Source of the DNA: an uncultured Polynucleobacter sp.
GTDB taxonomy: Bacteria > Pseudomonadota > Gammaproteobacteria > Burkholderiales > Burkholderiaceae
Direction of reading: 5' to 3'
DNA length: 53,056 nucleotides
Assembly: GCA_937863045.1 (NCBI GenBank)
Contig: CALMBU010000098.1
Span: forward strand, 1 to 53,056
A model generated the notes under the pieces. It searched no databases. It was not told the origin of the DNA and was given only the letters and a program-made list of their open reading frames with translations. Both the position numbers and the translations under genes were made by a program. Numbering within the stretch: the first letter of the stretch is position 1; every line of letters begins with the position of its first letter. Of the stretch, positions 27,907 to 37,106 are shown piece by piece.

Positions 27907-28812
27907 GTGGATAAGAATCTAATCAAAGAAGCAGAGTCACTATTGAATAACACTGGCACTGATCGCCGCAGTTTTTTAAAGACTGGCGCTGTTGCAACGG
28001 TTGGTTTGGGATATGTTGCTGCTGCTGAACCAGTTTTAGCGCAGGCCATTCAAACAAACTTTGATGGCATTGATGCGCAAGAAGTGACTTTTAAATCTAA
28101 AGGATTTGATGTTCCTGCCTATGTGGCAAGACCAAAGAAGGCAGCAAAAAATGGCTTGCCTGTGGTTTTTGTGGTCAGTGAAATTTTTGGCGTTCATGAA
28201 TACATCGCTGATGTGGCGAGAAGATTTGCCAAGATGGGATATTTGGCGATTGCACCAGAATTCTTTGTAAGAGCTGGGGACCCGAATACTTTAGGCACCA
28301 TGGCAGAAATCTTGAAAGAGATTGTTGGTAAAACACCAGATGATCAAGTGTTGGCAGATGTGCAAGCTGGCATTGATTGGGCTGGCAAAAATGGCGGTGA
28401 TGTGAAGCGAGTTGGTATCACTGGTTTTTGTTGGGGTGGTCGCATCACATGGTTGGCTTGTGCACAGCTTCCGCAAATGCGAGCAGGTGTGGCTTGGTAT
28501 GGTCGAGTGGTTGGCGATAAAACACCTAACAACCCACTGCACCCAGTAGACGTTGCAGCGCAAATGAAAGCCCCGGTTCTTGGCTTGTATGGTGGAGCCG
28601 ATACAGGTATTTCTTTAGAAAGCGTAGACCAGATGAAGCAGGCTTTGGCAGCAGCCAAAACCAACAAAGCTGCGCAAGCGTCTCGTTTTGAAATTTATCC
28701 AGATGCACCTCATGCTTTTCACGCTGATTACCGGAATACCTATCGCGAAGGTCCAGCCAAAGATGGTTGGAACAAGTGCTTAGCCTGGTTCAAGCAACAA
28801 GGGGTTGTATGA
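27907..28812 (+). CDS. Dienelactone hydrolase family protein with Tat signal
   Basis: A 301-residue alpha/beta hydrolase. The N terminus has a twin-arginine signal, DRRSFLKTGAVATVGLGYVA (Arg20-Arg21) followed by a likely cleavage site near VLAQA, so the enzyme should be exported folded to the periplasm. The mature domain has the dienelactone hydrolase features SEIFGVHEYI, the nucleophile motif GFCWGGR (Cys175), GLYGGADTGI and the histidine in PDAPHAFHADY. The natural substrate is unknown. The GTG start has AAAGGAGA in front. Its stop overlaps the start of the ZIP transporter gene (ATGA). Confidence 0.88.
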   Translation: MDKNLIKEAESLLNNTGTDRRSFLKTGAVATVGLGYVAAAEPVLAQAIQTNFDGIDAQEVTFKSKGFDVPAYVARPKKAAKNGLPVVFVVSEIFGVHEYIADVARRFAKMGYLAIAPEFFVRAGDPNTLGTMAEILKEIVGKTPDDQVLADVQAGIDWAGKNGGDVKRVGITGFCWGGRITWLACAQLPQMRAGVAWYGRVVGDKTPNNPLHPVDVAAQMKAPVLGLYGGADTGISLESVDQMKQALAAAKTNKAAQASRFEIYPDAPHAFHADYRNTYREGPAKDGWNKCLAWFKQQGVV

Positions 28813-29597
28813 CATTAGTTTGGATCATCCTGGCCACCACGGTGGCCGGGGTATTGAGTATCACTGCTGCAGCAAGCTTATCTCTGACTGTTCTATCAAG
28901 AATGGTCAATAAGATGGTGAGTCTATCGGTCGGCGTTTTATTGGCGACCGCTTTATTACATTCTCTTCCAGAAGCTTTTAAAACTCCAGGCGCTGATGTT
29001 TCATCTTTGTTCATTGCCTTGCTCGCAGGATTGTTGGGCTTCTTTATTCTGGAGAAGGCTGCGCTCTTAAGGCACAGCCACCACCACGAGCATGATGGGC
29101 ATGGTCATCATCATGGTCATGATGCTGAGTCTGCTGGTAAGAGTGGTTGGGTTATTTTATTGGGCGACGGCCTGCATAATTTTGCCGATGGCATCTTGAT
29201 CGCAGCAGCATTTTTAGTGGATCCACAAATTGGTATTTTGACTGCTGTTGCGATTGTCTTACATGAGATTCCACAAGAGGTTGGAGACTTCATTGTTTTA
29301 CTCAACGCTGGGTTTAGTAAAGCAAAGGCGTTGCTCTACAACTTCATTTCTAGCATGATGGCAGTGATTGGCGGCGTACTAGGCTATTTCTTTTTGGACA
29401 GCGCTCAAGCATTGATCCCATATGTCATCGTATTGGCTTCTAGTAGCTTCATTTACATCGCAGTGAGCGATTTAATGCCGCAGATGCACAGACGTCCAAA
29501 GCTCAAAGAGTCCCTTGAGCAAATCTTTTTGATTGTTCTTGGTGTGGCTTTGGTTTTGGTTGTTTCAGAGATCAGTCATTTGGGTCACAGCCATTAA
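28809..29597 (+). CDS. ZIP family divalent metal transporter
   Basis: A 262-residue inner-membrane transporter of the ZIP family, moving Zn2+ or related cations into the cytosol. About eight hydrophobic helices are seen, with a histidine-rich cytosolic loop at residues 89-104 (HSHHHEHDGHGHHHGH) and the metal-binding helices HNFADG (His123) and LHEIPQE (His152, Glu153) of TM4/TM5. The ATG at 28809 overlaps the previous stop; an in-frame upstream start inside that gene is rejected. Histidines also end the protein (SHLGHSH). Confidence 0.9.
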   Translation: MTLVWIILATTVAGVLSITAAASLSLTVLSRMVNKMVSLSVGVLLATALLHSLPEAFKTPGADVSSLFIALLAGLLGFFILEKAALLRHSHHHEHDGHGHHHGHDAESAGKSGWVILLGDGLHNFADGILIAAAFLVDPQIGILTAVAIVLHEIPQEVGDFIVLLNAGFSKAKALLYNFISSMMAVIGGVLGYFFLDSAQALIPYVIVLASSSFIYIAVSDLMPQMHRRPKLKESLEQIFLIVLGVALVLVVSEISHLGHSH

Positions 29598-29601
29598 GGC
29601 C

Positions 29602-29633
29602 ATGTTCATCAAGACAGTGGTCTTGATGAACAT
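29602..29633 (+). terminator. Hairpin after the ZIP gene
   Basis: A perfect 14-bp stem, ATGTTCATCAAGAC (29602-29615) with GTCTTGATGAACAT (29620-29633), and a 4-nt loop, followed by a short T-containing tract. It lies just after the ZIP stop and before the convergent sulfurtransferase gene. The U-run is weak, so efficiency is uncertain. Confidence 0.6.
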
Positions 29634-29669
29634 TCTTTGAATATTCAATCAATCAATTAATTAACTGAT

Positions 29670-30521
29670 TTACTTTTCAATGGGGCGGGCAGGATCTGCA
29701 CACCACTCACTCCAACTGCCCGGGTAAATCATGGATGATTTCAAACCAGCCAATTCCATGGCAAACATATTGTGGCAAGCAGTGATGCCTGAGCCACATT
29801 GATGAACGATTGATTCACTCGGTGTTTCGCCAATCAAGTCTTTAAACTCTTTTGCCAAGATATCAGCTGATTTGAATTGGCCATTGGCATCCAAATTATT
29901 CTTGAAGAAACGATTGATCGCACCAGGAATGTGTCCGCCAACAGGATCAAGCGTTTCATTCTCTCCACGAAAGCGATCGGCTGAGCGAGCATCTAGCACC
30001 AAGAATCTTTTGCTTGATAAGTTATCCAGAACATCAGAAGCTAAAAGCACATCTTTAAAAGAAATGATGTCGGTCGAGTTCGATGCTGCGGTAGATGGAT
30101 TCGGCTTTTGATTATCGGCTTTCTCGTTTGCAAAACCAGCGGTCAACCAAGATCCATAGCCACCATTCAGTAATCGAACATGGGTATGACCTGTGGCTCT
30201 TAACATCCACCACATTCTCGAAGCGAAGATGCAAGACTGATTGTCATAAATGACAATGTTGCTATTCTTTGTGATGCCAAGACCCGCGCATGTTTTGACC
30301 CACTGCTCAATTGTTGGTAAAGGGTGTCTACCATTTTGACCACTTTTCTCAGAGGACAAATCATGATCAACATCAACGTAGATCGCAGATGGAATATGGC
30401 CATTCAAGTAGGACTCATACCCTGCCTTGGGGTTGGTCAAATCAAAGCGAGTATCAAATAACAATAGATCTTTACCTGATTCCAAATCATTCTTTAGTTG
30501 AGCAGCTTCAATCAATAACAT
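29670..30521 (-). CDS. Two-domain sulfurtransferase, 3-mercaptopyruvate/thiosulfate type
   Basis: A 283-residue tandem rhodanese protein that transfers sulfane sulfur to acceptors. The first domain is inactive-like (LFDTRFDLTNPKAGYESY and GHIPSAIYVDVDHDLS); the second carries the active-site loop VHQCGSGITACHN with Cys242. The CGSGxTA loop is typical of mercaptopyruvate sulfurtransferases (SseA) rather than thiosulfate-preferring rhodaneses. The ATG at 30521 is chosen because the frame further upstream runs into the neighbouring Rieske gene with unrelated sequence. The Rieske gene ends 10 bp upstream. Confidence 0.88.
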   Translation of the reverse strand: MLLIEAAQLKNDLESGKDLLLFDTRFDLTNPKAGYESYLNGHIPSAIYVDVDHDLSSEKSGQNGRHPLPTIEQWVKTCAGLGITKNSNIVIYDNQSCIFASRMWWMLRATGHTHVRLLNGGYGSWLTAGFANEKADNQKPNPSTAASNSTDIISFKDVLLASDVLDNLSSKRFLVLDARSADRFRGENETLDPVGGHIPGAINRFFKNNLDANGQFKSADILAKEFKDLIGETPSESIVHQCGSGITACHNMFAMELAGLKSSMIYPGSWSEWCADPARPIEK

Positions 30522-30531
30522 GATGAATCCT

Positions 30532-31632
30532 TTACTTGTATGACATCGCTTTTCTGTACCACTCATGGAAGTGTTGCATACCATCTTCCATGGGGCTTTG
30601 ATATGGTCCCACCTCATTCACGCCACGATCAAGAAGCGCTTTTCTACCTTGATCCATGCGTTCTGCAATTTCATCATCTTCAATGCATGTTTCCATATAA
30701 GCAGCTCTCTCTGCTTCAATGAACTCACGCTCAAACAATGCAAGCTCTTCTGGGTAATAAAACTCAACAATGTTTCTGGTTTTATTCACGCCCATTGGTT
30801 GCAGGGTTGATACACACAAAACGCCCGGGTACCACTCCACCATGATGTTGGGGTAGTAAGTTAACCAAATGGCGCCATGCTTAGGCATTTTTTCTGGATG
30901 TGTTTTTAAAACAGCATCGTGCCAACGTTGGTAGGTTGGTGAGCCAGCATGCTTCAATTGATTTTTAATGCCAACCGTCTGAACGCTGAACCAGTCTTCA
31001 AATTGCCAAGATAAATCCTCGCAAGAGACAAATTTACCCAAGCCAGGGTGGAAGGGTTCAACGTGATAGTCCTCTAGATAGACTTCAATGAATGTTTTCC
31101 AGTTGTAGTTACATTCATGAACCTCAACGTGATCCAACATATATCCAGAGAAATCTAGATCTTTTGAGATACCCATGTTCATCAAGTCAGCGTGAACATC
31201 TCTTGGGCCTTCAAATAAAAGACCTTGCCAATTTTGCAAAGGGCTCTTGCCTAAATTCAAGCAAGGTTGATCATCAAAGTGTGGTGCGCCCAATAAGGTG
31301 CCATCAGTTTTGTAAGTCCAGCGATGTAATGGGCAAACGATGTTATCGACGTGACCGCGTCCGTTGAGCATGATGGCTTGACGGTGGCGACACACATTGG
31401 AGAGCAGTTCAATCCCTTGATCATTGCGAATTAAGACACGACCTTCATTCTCGGCACTTAATGTTTGATAGTCACCAATTTCTGGAACCATGAGCTCGTG
31501 ACCGACGTAACCAGGCCCCTGCTTAAAAAGCAGGTCAATTTCTCTTTGATACAGCTCTGCATCAAAGTAAGCCGATACTGGCAGTTGTAGCTTGGACTGC
31601 GCAAGATGCTGCGCGCTAGCTAGATTAGTCAT
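30532..31632 (-). CDS. Rieske-type ring-hydroxylating oxygenase, alpha subunit
   Basis: A 366-residue oxygenase component. The Rieske 2Fe-2S ligands are CRHR (Cys81, His83) and CPLHRW (Cys100, His103). The catalytic domain has the mononuclear iron ligands in EDYHVEPFHPGL and an acidic residue near the C-terminal third. Such proteins hydroxylate or demethylate aromatic or quaternary-amine substrates; the substrate here cannot be named and no beta subunit or reductase gene is adjacent. The start at ATG 31632 is preferred to a GTG three codons upstream. It is followed closely by the sulfurtransferase gene. Confidence 0.87.
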   Translation of the reverse strand: MTNLASAQHLAQSKLQLPVSAYFDAELYQREIDLLFKQGPGYVGHELMVPEIGDYQTLSAENEGRVLIRNDQGIELLSNVCRHRQAIMLNGRGHVDNIVCPLHRWTYKTDGTLLGAPHFDDQPCLNLGKSPLQNWQGLLFEGPRDVHADLMNMGISKDLDFSGYMLDHVEVHECNYNWKTFIEVYLEDYHVEPFHPGLGKFVSCEDLSWQFEDWFSVQTVGIKNQLKHAGSPTYQRWHDAVLKTHPEKMPKHGAIWLTYYPNIMVEWYPGVLCVSTLQPMGVNKTRNIVEFYYPEELALFEREFIEAERAAYMETCIEDDEIAERMDQGRKALLDRGVNEVGPYQSPMEDGMQHFHEWYRKAMSYK

Positions 31633-31680
31633 TCTTCCCACCCCCGAAAAAAGTCAGCCGAAGCTAAGCGGAATAACCAA

Positions 31681-31707
31681 TCCAACCATCGACGGGTCGA
31701 TATTGGA
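31681..31707. promoter_or_regulatory. Inverted repeat in the Rieske/xseB intergenic region
   Basis: TCCAA..ATCGA (31681-31692) can pair with TCGAT.TTGGA (31697-31707) around a CGGG loop, with a small internal asymmetry. It lies about 50 bp upstream of the Rieske gene and 80 bp upstream of xseB. It could be an operator or a leader hairpin. The rest of the 154-bp gap shows only the AAGGGA ribosome-binding site of xseB. Confidence 0.3.
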
Positions 31708-31786
31708 TAGGGAAAAAGATTATAACCGTCCCTAAAGCCTTAAAATCGGTCAGTGAATTGTTTTTTATCAAATAAAAGGGATTTTT

Positions 31787-32020
31787 ATGCCTAAAAAGAC
31801 TGGCGCTGAAGCAGCTTCTGCTTCTTCCACTTCTTTGAGTGCTGATCTTCGTTATGAGGACGCGGTATCTGAGCTCGAAGGTTTGATCGCGACCATGGAA
31901 TCGGGCAAGTTAAGTCTAGAAGACACCTTGACTGCATACAAGCGTGGCGCTGAATTGTTGAAGCATTGCCAACATGTTTTAGAGCAGGTTGAGCAACAAG
32001 TGAAGATGGTTCAGGGTTGA
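31787..32020 (+). CDS. xseB: Exodeoxyribonuclease VII small subunit
   Basis: A 77-residue subunit that associates with XseA in the exonuclease VII complex. The core YEDAVSELEGLIATMESGKLSLEDTLTAYKRGAELLKHC covers residues 24-62 and matches XseB, here with a longer Ala/Ser-rich N terminus. AAGGGA precedes the ATG. It heads xseB-ispA-dxs-folE2. The large subunit gene xseA is not in this window. Confidence 0.94.
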   Translation: MPKKTGAEAASASSTSLSADLRYEDAVSELEGLIATMESGKLSLEDTLTAYKRGAELLKHCQHVLEQVEQQVKMVQG

Positions 32021-32035
32021 GGGCTAAGGGATAGT

Positions 32036-32935
32036 TTGAAACTGAGTGATTCAACTTCTGTCTGGTTGCAACGTTCAATAGAACGTGTGGATCAGGCCAT
32101 CCTAAAATCTTTTGATGATCAAGTATCGGCTGCGTCAGGCTTAAAGACTGCCATGCACTATGCCGCTACAGGGGGCGGCAAAAGAGTTCGCCCATTATTG
32201 GTTTATGCAACAGCCAGTCTTGCGGGTAAAGAATTAGACCAGTTGCCAGGAATTGATGCCTGCGCAGTGGCTGTTGAGTTGTTTCATACGTATTCATTGG
32301 TTCACGATGATTTACCGTGCATGGATAACGATGATCTACGTCGTGGCAGGCCAACTGTTCACAAAGCATTTGATGAGGCCAGCGCCTTATTAGTGGGCGA
32401 TGCCCTGCAAACCATGGCGTTTCAGCTGATTGCCCAAAGCGCTCTCAATGATGCTCAAAAAGTACAAGTCATCACAAGTCTGAGTATGGCTGGTGGTTTG
32501 GCTGGTATGGCTGGCGGTCAAGCGATTGATTTAGCCAGCGTTGGCAAACAGTTGAAAAAAAATGAACTAGAACAAATGCACCGTTTAAAAACAGGAGCTC
32601 TGTTAAGGGCTGCTGTGCAAATCGGTGCAATTGCAATTCATTTGAATGAGCAAGAAAAAAAATCCTTGGATGTTTTTGCCAGTGCTTTAGGTTTGGCTTT
32701 TCAGGTGGTGGATGATATTTTGGATGCAAGTTCAGACAGTCAAACTTTGGGCAAAACTGCCGGAAAAGATGCCGCTGCTAACAAACCAACGTTTGTATCT
32801 TTGATGGGTTTGGATGGTGCGAGGGAGTTTGCAAGACAATTACATCAAGAAGCTCTCGATAGTCTTAGCATTTGGGGCGACAATGCTGAACTACTAAGAG
32901 CCATTGCCAGTAAAGTGGTGAATAGAGAGAACTGA
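32036..32935 (+). CDS. ispA: Farnesyl/geranyl diphosphate synthase
   Basis: Condenses IPP with DMAPP and GPP to give farnesyl diphosphate. The 299-residue trans-prenyltransferase has the first Asp-rich motif in LVHDDLPCMDNDDLRRGRP and the second in FQVVDDILDASSD, plus GGGKRVRPLLVYA. The start is a TTG at 32036 with AAGGG 5 nt upstream; no ATG gives a full N terminus. The stop codon lies inside a 14-bp tandem repeat. It sits between xseB and dxs, the common xseB-ispA-dxs order. Confidence 0.93.
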   Translation: MKLSDSTSVWLQRSIERVDQAILKSFDDQVSAASGLKTAMHYAATGGGKRVRPLLVYATASLAGKELDQLPGIDACAVAVELFHTYSLVHDDLPCMDNDDLRRGRPTVHKAFDEASALLVGDALQTMAFQLIAQSALNDAQKVQVITSLSMAGGLAGMAGGQAIDLASVGKQLKKNELEQMHRLKTGALLRAAVQIGAIAIHLNEQEKKSLDVFASALGLAFQVVDDILDASSDSQTLGKTAGKDAAANKPTFVSLMGLDGAREFARQLHQEALDSLSIWGDNAELLRAIASKVVNREN

Positions 32936-32950
32936 TTAGAGAGAACTGAT
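32923..32950. repeat. Two-copy 14-bp tandem repeat across the ispA stop codon
   Basis: TAGAGAGAACTGAT is repeated head to tail (32923-32936 and 32937-32950). The ispA TGA stop is in the first copy, so the second copy is a duplicated gene end in the ispA-dxs spacer. Confidence 0.95.
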
Positions 32951-32982
32951 AGCAGTCATCATGACTGCAATTAAAATAGCTT

Positions 32983-34887
32983 ATGACTGATTTGCTTAAA
33001 ACAATTGATGATCCAAAAGATTTACGAGAGTTAAGTCGGGATCAATTACCAAAGCTTGCTGCAGAGTTGCGCGAATTTTTGCTGGATTCTGTCTCAAAGA
33101 CTGGCGGACATCTGTCGTCTAACTTGGGCACCGTTGAGTTAACCGTTGCTTTGCATTATGTCTTTCAAACACCCTATGACCGTTTGATTTGGGATGTGGG
33201 TCATCAAAGTTACCCACATAAAATTTTGACAGGTCGTCGTGAGCGCATGGGCACTTTGAGACAGTATGGTGGCATCTCAGGTTTCCCACGTCGTTCTGAA
33301 AGTGAATACGATACTTTTGGAACAGCACATTCCTCAACCAGTATTTCCGCAGCCATTGGTATGGCTCTGGGCGCTCGCGCACAAGGTGAGAAGCGTGTGG
33401 CCGTTGCGGTGATTGGTGATGGTGCGATGAGTGCTGGCATGGCTTTTGAAGCTCTGAACAACGGTGGTATTCACAAAGACTTACCATTGGTGGTTGTTTT
33501 AAACGATAACGATATGTCTATTTCACCGGCAGTCGGCGCCTTGAATCGTTATTTGGCTCGCTTGATGAGCGGTCGTTTTTACGCTGCGACCAAAAAAGGT
33601 TTGGACAGTGTTTTATCCATCGCACCACCTTTGCGAGAATTTGCCAAAAGATTAGAAGAGCATGCCAAAGGTATGGTCGTGCCCGGAACTATTTTTGAAG
33701 AGTTTGGCTTTAATTACATTGGCCCCATTGATGGTCATGATCTTGACTCTTTGATACCGACTCTCCAAAACGTCAGACGTTTGGCCCTTGAGGGCGAAGG
33801 CCCACAGTTTTTGCATGTGGTCACCAAAAAAGGGCAGGGTTATAAGTTGGCAGAAGCCGATCCAATTCTTTATCACGGCCCAGGCAAGTTTGATCCGGCG
33901 CAAGGTATTGCGCCTGCAAAACCAAGTACACCAAGTAAAAAAACATTCACACAAGTTTTTGGTGAATGGGTCTGCGATATGGCTGAGGCAGACAAGCGCT
34001 TAGTGGCGGTCACGCCAGCGATGCGCGAAGGATCTGGCTTGGTTGATTTTGAGGCACGCTTCCCCGATCGTTATTTTGATGTTGGAATTGCTGAGCAACA
34101 TGCTGTGACATTTGCTGGTGGTTTGGCTTGTGAGGGCATGAAGCCGGTTGTTGCGATTTACTCAACATTCCTGCAGCGTGGTTACGATCAATTAATTCAT
34201 GATGTGGCTTTACAAGATTTGCCAGTTGTCTTTGCGATGGATCGTTCAGGTTTGGTTGGCGCTGACGGCGCTACCCATGCGGGCGCTTATGACATTCCTT
34301 ATTTACGTTGTATCCCAAACATGTTGTTAATGGCTCCTGCGGATGAAGCAGAGTGCCGTGATTTACTCACCACTGCCTTTAAACAAAATCATCCATCGGC
34401 TGTGCGTTATCCGCGCGGCGCTGGTGTGGGCGCTGTTGCGAGTAAAGAGCTCAAAGAATTGCCGCTGGGTAAAGCTGAAATCAGACGCAGCACCTCAGGT
34501 CTGCAAGGTAAAAAAGTAGCGATTCTTGCGTTTGGTACTTTGTTGTACCCAGCCCTTGAGGTTGCACCTGACTTTGATGCCACAGTGGTCAATATGCGCT
34601 TCATCAAACCATTGGATGTTGATCTCGTTTGCAAAATGGCCAGAGAGCATGATTTGATTGTCACACTCGAAGAAGGTGCCATTGGTGGTGGCGCTGGCAG
34701 TGCTTGCTTGGAAGCCTTATCAACAGCAGGCATAGAAGTGGCCACTTTGGTGCTTGGTTTGCCCGATCGATTCGTTGATCATGGTGACCATGCCTTGCTA
34801 ATGAAAGAGTGTGGTTTGGATGCTGCAGGTATCAGAAAAGCCATTTCAAATAAGCTGGAAATTTCATTAAAACAGCAAGCGGCGTAA
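32983..34887 (+). CDS. dxs: 1-deoxy-D-xylulose-5-phosphate synthase
   Basis: First enzyme of the MEP pathway: pyruvate and glyceraldehyde-3-phosphate to DXP, with thiamine diphosphate. 634 residues, normal length. Motifs: [16 protein letters not shown] and [16 protein letters not shown] at the N terminus, the ThDP motif [18 protein letters not shown], and the transketolase-like central domain with [17 protein letters not shown] and [21 protein letters not shown] ends 5 nt before the ATG and no Shine-Dalgarno sequence is seen, so an internal promoter is possible in addition to read-through from ispA. Confidence 0.97.
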   Translation: MTDLLKTIDDPKDLRELSRDQLPKLAAELREFLLDSVSKTGGHLSSNLGTVELTVALHYVFQTPYDRLIWDVGHQSYPHKILTGRRERMGTLRQYGGISGFPRRSESEYDTFGTAHSSTSISAAIGMALGARAQGEKRVAVAVIGDGAMSAGMAFEALNNGGIHKDLPLVVVLNDNDMSISPAVGALNRYLARLMSGRFYAATKKGLDSVLSIAPPLREFAKRLEEHAKGMVVPGTIFEEFGFNYIGPIDGHDLDSLIPTLQNVRRLALEGEGPQFLHVVTKKGQGYKLAEADPILYHGPGKFDPAQGIAPAKPSTPSKKTFTQVFGEWVCDMAEADKRLVAVTPAMREGSGLVDFEARFPDRYFDVGIAEQHAVTFAGGLACEGMKPVVAIYSTFLQRGYDQLIHDVALQDLPVVFAMDRSGLVGADGATHAGAYDIPYLRCIPNMLLMAPADEAECRDLLTTAFKQNHPSAVRYPRGAGVGAVASKELKELPLGKAEIRRSTSGLQGKKVAILAFGTLLYPALEVAPDFDATVVNMRFIKPLDVDLVCKMAREHDLIVTLEEGAIGGGAGSACLEALSTAGIEVATLVLGLPDRFVDHGDHALLMKECGLDAAGIRKAISNKLEISLKQQAA

Positions 34888-34907
34888 AATTGCAGGACAA
34901 TATAGCC

Positions 34908-35729
34908 ATGAATGACTTCAACACATCTTTCCTAAAAACATCTGCCATGGCAGATGTTCAGTCGTCCGTTGACCATCGCAACATCGTGATTGATCGCGTG
35001 GGTATACGTGGCGTGCGCCATCCTATTCAAGTAAAAACCGAATCAGGCGTGCAACCAAGCGTTGCCATGATTGATTTGGATGTTTTATTGCCAGCAGATA
35101 AAAAGGGTACTCACATGTCCCGCTTTATCGCTTTGTTACAAGACAGCCATGCGCCTTTGAATGCCCAAGAGATGCGTTCGATGATTAGCAAAATGTTGCC
35201 TTTGCTCGAAGCGCAGGCTGGTCAGATTTCTCTCAAATACACTCACTTCATCAATAAAACGGCACCCATCTCAGGTGTACAGAGTTTGCTTGATTACGAT
35301 GTGACTTGGGTTGCCAACGCTAAAAATGTGAAGGGCCAAGTAGAGGTGGATTTGAAATTACAGGCCGTTGTCCCTGTCACAAGTTTGTGCCCATGCTCAA
35401 AAGAGATTGCTGACTATGGTGCTCACAATCAACGTTCACATGTCACGATGAATGTGACTTTGCAAAAAGATGTTGATTTAAGTATTGAAGATTTGGTCAG
35501 AATCGCTGAAGCGGAGGCTTCATGTGAATTGTGGGGCTTGTTAAAGCGTCCAGATGAAAAGTATGTGACTGAGAGAGCCTACGACAATCCAAAGTTTGTT
35601 GAAGATTTGGTGCGTGATGTTGCTGGTCGACTAAAGGCAGATGCAAGAATTAAATCGTTTGTGGTTGAAGCTGAAAACTTTGAATCAATCCACAATCACA
35701 GTGCTTATGCATTGATTCAGTCAAACTAA
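34908..35729 (+). CDS. folE2: GTP cyclohydrolase FolE2 (type IB)
   Basis: Converts GTP to 7,8-dihydroneopterin triphosphate for folate (and possibly queuosine) synthesis, in the metal-flexible type IB form that can replace zinc-dependent FolE. The 273-residue protein has [13 protein letters not shown] near residues 28-40, [13 protein letters not shown] (66-78), the cysteine motif [19 protein letters not shown] (161-179) and a C-terminal [17 protein letters not shown]. The start is the ATG at 34908 with AGGA about 10 nt upstream; the open frame before it begins only at a TTG. Its last 9 bp overlap the end of tsaD on the other strand. Confidence 0.93.
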   Translation: MNDFNTSFLKTSAMADVQSSVDHRNIVIDRVGIRGVRHPIQVKTESGVQPSVAMIDLDVLLPADKKGTHMSRFIALLQDSHAPLNAQEMRSMISKMLPLLEAQAGQISLKYTHFINKTAPISGVQSLLDYDVTWVANAKNVKGQVEVDLKLQAVVPVTSLCPCSKEIADYGAHNQRSHVTMNVTLQKDVDLSIEDLVRIAEAEASCELWGLLKRPDEKYVTERAYDNPKFVEDLVRDVAGRLKADARIKSFVVEAENFESIHNHSAYALIQSN

Positions 35730-36785
35730 ATCATCCAGAGGCCATCTAGGCTTCACATCAAATCCCCAATGTTTGCTTGCAAGTTGGGGATTTTTCTTAA
35801 GACGCATGGCACCAGCAAAAGCAATCATGGCACCGTTATCGGTGCACAAATGCATCGGTGGGTAATGAACTGAAAATCCTTCTCTGGCGCAAGACTGTCC
35901 CAGGGATTCTCTGAGTTGCTCGTTAGCGCCAACTCCACCAGCCACCACCAAGGTTGTTAAACCAGTTTGTTTTAAGGCGTTAATAGATTTACTGACCAGC
36001 ACTTCCACAATGGCATCAACGAACCCTCTGGCAACATCGGCTTTAGCGGAATCACTTAAATGACCGTCATTGGCAGCGGACACTTTTTTAACTTGGGTCA
36101 GCACCGATGTTTTTAAGCCAGCAAATGAAAAATCTAAATCACCAGAATGTTTCATTGGTCTTGGAAATTGATGAGTGCTCGGGTTGCCAGTTTTAGCTAA
36201 ATTTGAGACAGCTGGCCCGCCTGGATAACTCAAACCCAACATCTTGGCGGTTTTATCAAAGGCCTCACCGGCAGCATCATCCAGAGTTTCTCCAAGGATC
36301 GAATACTCGCCCACCCCAGTGACTTTCATGAGTTGCGTGTGCCCGCCTGAGACCAATAAGGCCACAAATGGGAACTGAATATTGGCATCGTCTGCCAAGA
36401 GGGGTGAAAGAAGGTGACCTTCGAGGTGATGAATGCCCAAAACAGGCTTATTCAGGGCCAAAGCCATCCCTTTTGCCACGGATGCGCCGACCAAGAGTGC
36501 CCCGGCCAGACCTGGGCCTTGGGTAAAAGCGATCGCGTCGATGTCTTTTATGCCCCCAGGAGTTTCTTTAAGTACTTGATTTATAAGAGGTATGATTCTT
36601 TTGATGTGGTCTCGAGAGGCTAATTCGGGTACCACGCCGCCGTAATCAATGTGCATGGCGATCTGAGAGTACAGGGCTTGGCTTAATAAGCCCATCCCAG
36701 CAGGCTTCCCGGCCTCCCAGGGGGCTGTATCGACAATTGCCACACCTGTTTCATCACAAGAAGTTTCTATACCAAGTACTCGCAT
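35721..36785 (-). CDS. tsaD: tRNA threonylcarbamoyladenosine transferase subunit
   Basis: Catalytic subunit for universal t6A37 modification of ANN-decoding tRNAs, working with TsaB/E/C. The 354-residue ASKHA-fold protein has [15 protein letters not shown] at the N terminus, [15 protein letters not shown], the metal-binding [11 protein letters not shown], and [11 protein letters not shown]. Length is normal. It is divergent from rpsU, the usual arrangement in many proteobacteria, and its end overlaps that of folE2. Confidence 0.97.
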   Translation of the reverse strand: MRVLGIETSCDETGVAIVDTAPWEAGKPAGMGLLSQALYSQIAMHIDYGGVVPELASRDHIKRIIPLINQVLKETPGGIKDIDAIAFTQGPGLAGALLVGASVAKGMALALNKPVLGIHHLEGHLLSPLLADDANIQFPFVALLVSGGHTQLMKVTGVGEYSILGETLDDAAGEAFDKTAKMLGLSYPGGPAVSNLAKTGNPSTHQFPRPMKHSGDLDFSFAGLKTSVLTQVKKVSAANDGHLSDSAKADVARGFVDAIVEVLVSKSINALKQTGLTTLVVAGGVGANEQLRESLGQSCAREGFSVHYPPMHLCTDNGAMIAFAGAMRLKKNPQLASKHWGFDVKPRWPLDDLV

Positions 36786-36800
36786 GACTGTATTTTGCCG

Positions 36801-36812
36801 TGCTACAATCTC
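36801..36812 (+). promoter_or_regulatory. Extended -10 promoter of rpsU
   Basis: TGCTACAATCTC contains an extended -10 (TGC followed by TACAAT at 36804-36809). No -35 consensus is found at the right spacing, as is usual for extended -10 promoters. The same 12-mer is in front of rpmB on the other strand (4487-4498). The predicted leader before rpsU is about 50 nt. Confidence 0.55.
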
Positions 36813-36865
36813 GTTTTACAGTTTTTTCTGACTTTTTTTTCAGATCCTATTTAGAGAACTACAGC

Positions 36866-37078
36866 ATGACAACAATCCGCTTACGCGAAAACGAACCATT
36901 TGAAGTAGCACTGCGCCGTTTCAAGCGCACCATCGAGAAGAACGGTCTTTTGACTGAGTTACGTGCTCGTGAGTTCTACGAAAAGCCAACAGCTGAGCGC
37001 AAGCGCTTGAAAGCTGCTGCTGCTAAACGCCATTACAAGCGTATTCGCAGCCAGATGTTGCCTAAGAAAATGTATTAA
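36866..37078 (+). CDS. rpsU: 30S ribosomal protein S21
   Basis: A 70-residue basic small-subunit protein. [19 protein letters not shown] and the Arg/Lys-rich [20 protein letters not shown]-type C terminus are characteristic of S21. The ATG at 36866 gives the family N terminus; the frame is open 22 codons further upstream but this is leader sequence. First gene of the rpsU-yqeY-dnaG-rpoD macromolecular synthesis operon. A terminator/pseudoknot structure follows at 37107-37151. Confidence 0.97.
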   Translation: MTTIRLRENEPFEVALRRFKRTIEKNGLLTELRAREFYEKPTAERKRLKAAAAKRHYKRIRSQMLPKKMY

Positions 37079-37106
37079 TTTTTTCTCAGGCTGGATTTCT
37101 AGCCTT

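Noticed and set aside
28767-28808. N-terminal extension of the ZIP gene inside the dienelactone hydrolase gene
   Set aside because: The ATGA overlap start at 28809 gives a proper first membrane helix; the extension is out-of-frame hydrolase sequence.
30522-30617. N-terminal extension of the sulfurtransferase into the Rieske gene
   Set aside because: It has no rhodanese similarity and overlaps conserved coding sequence. ATG 30521 fits the family.
36800-36865. 22-codon extension of rpsU
   Set aside because: It contains the extended -10 promoter region and would give an S21 with an alien N terminus.
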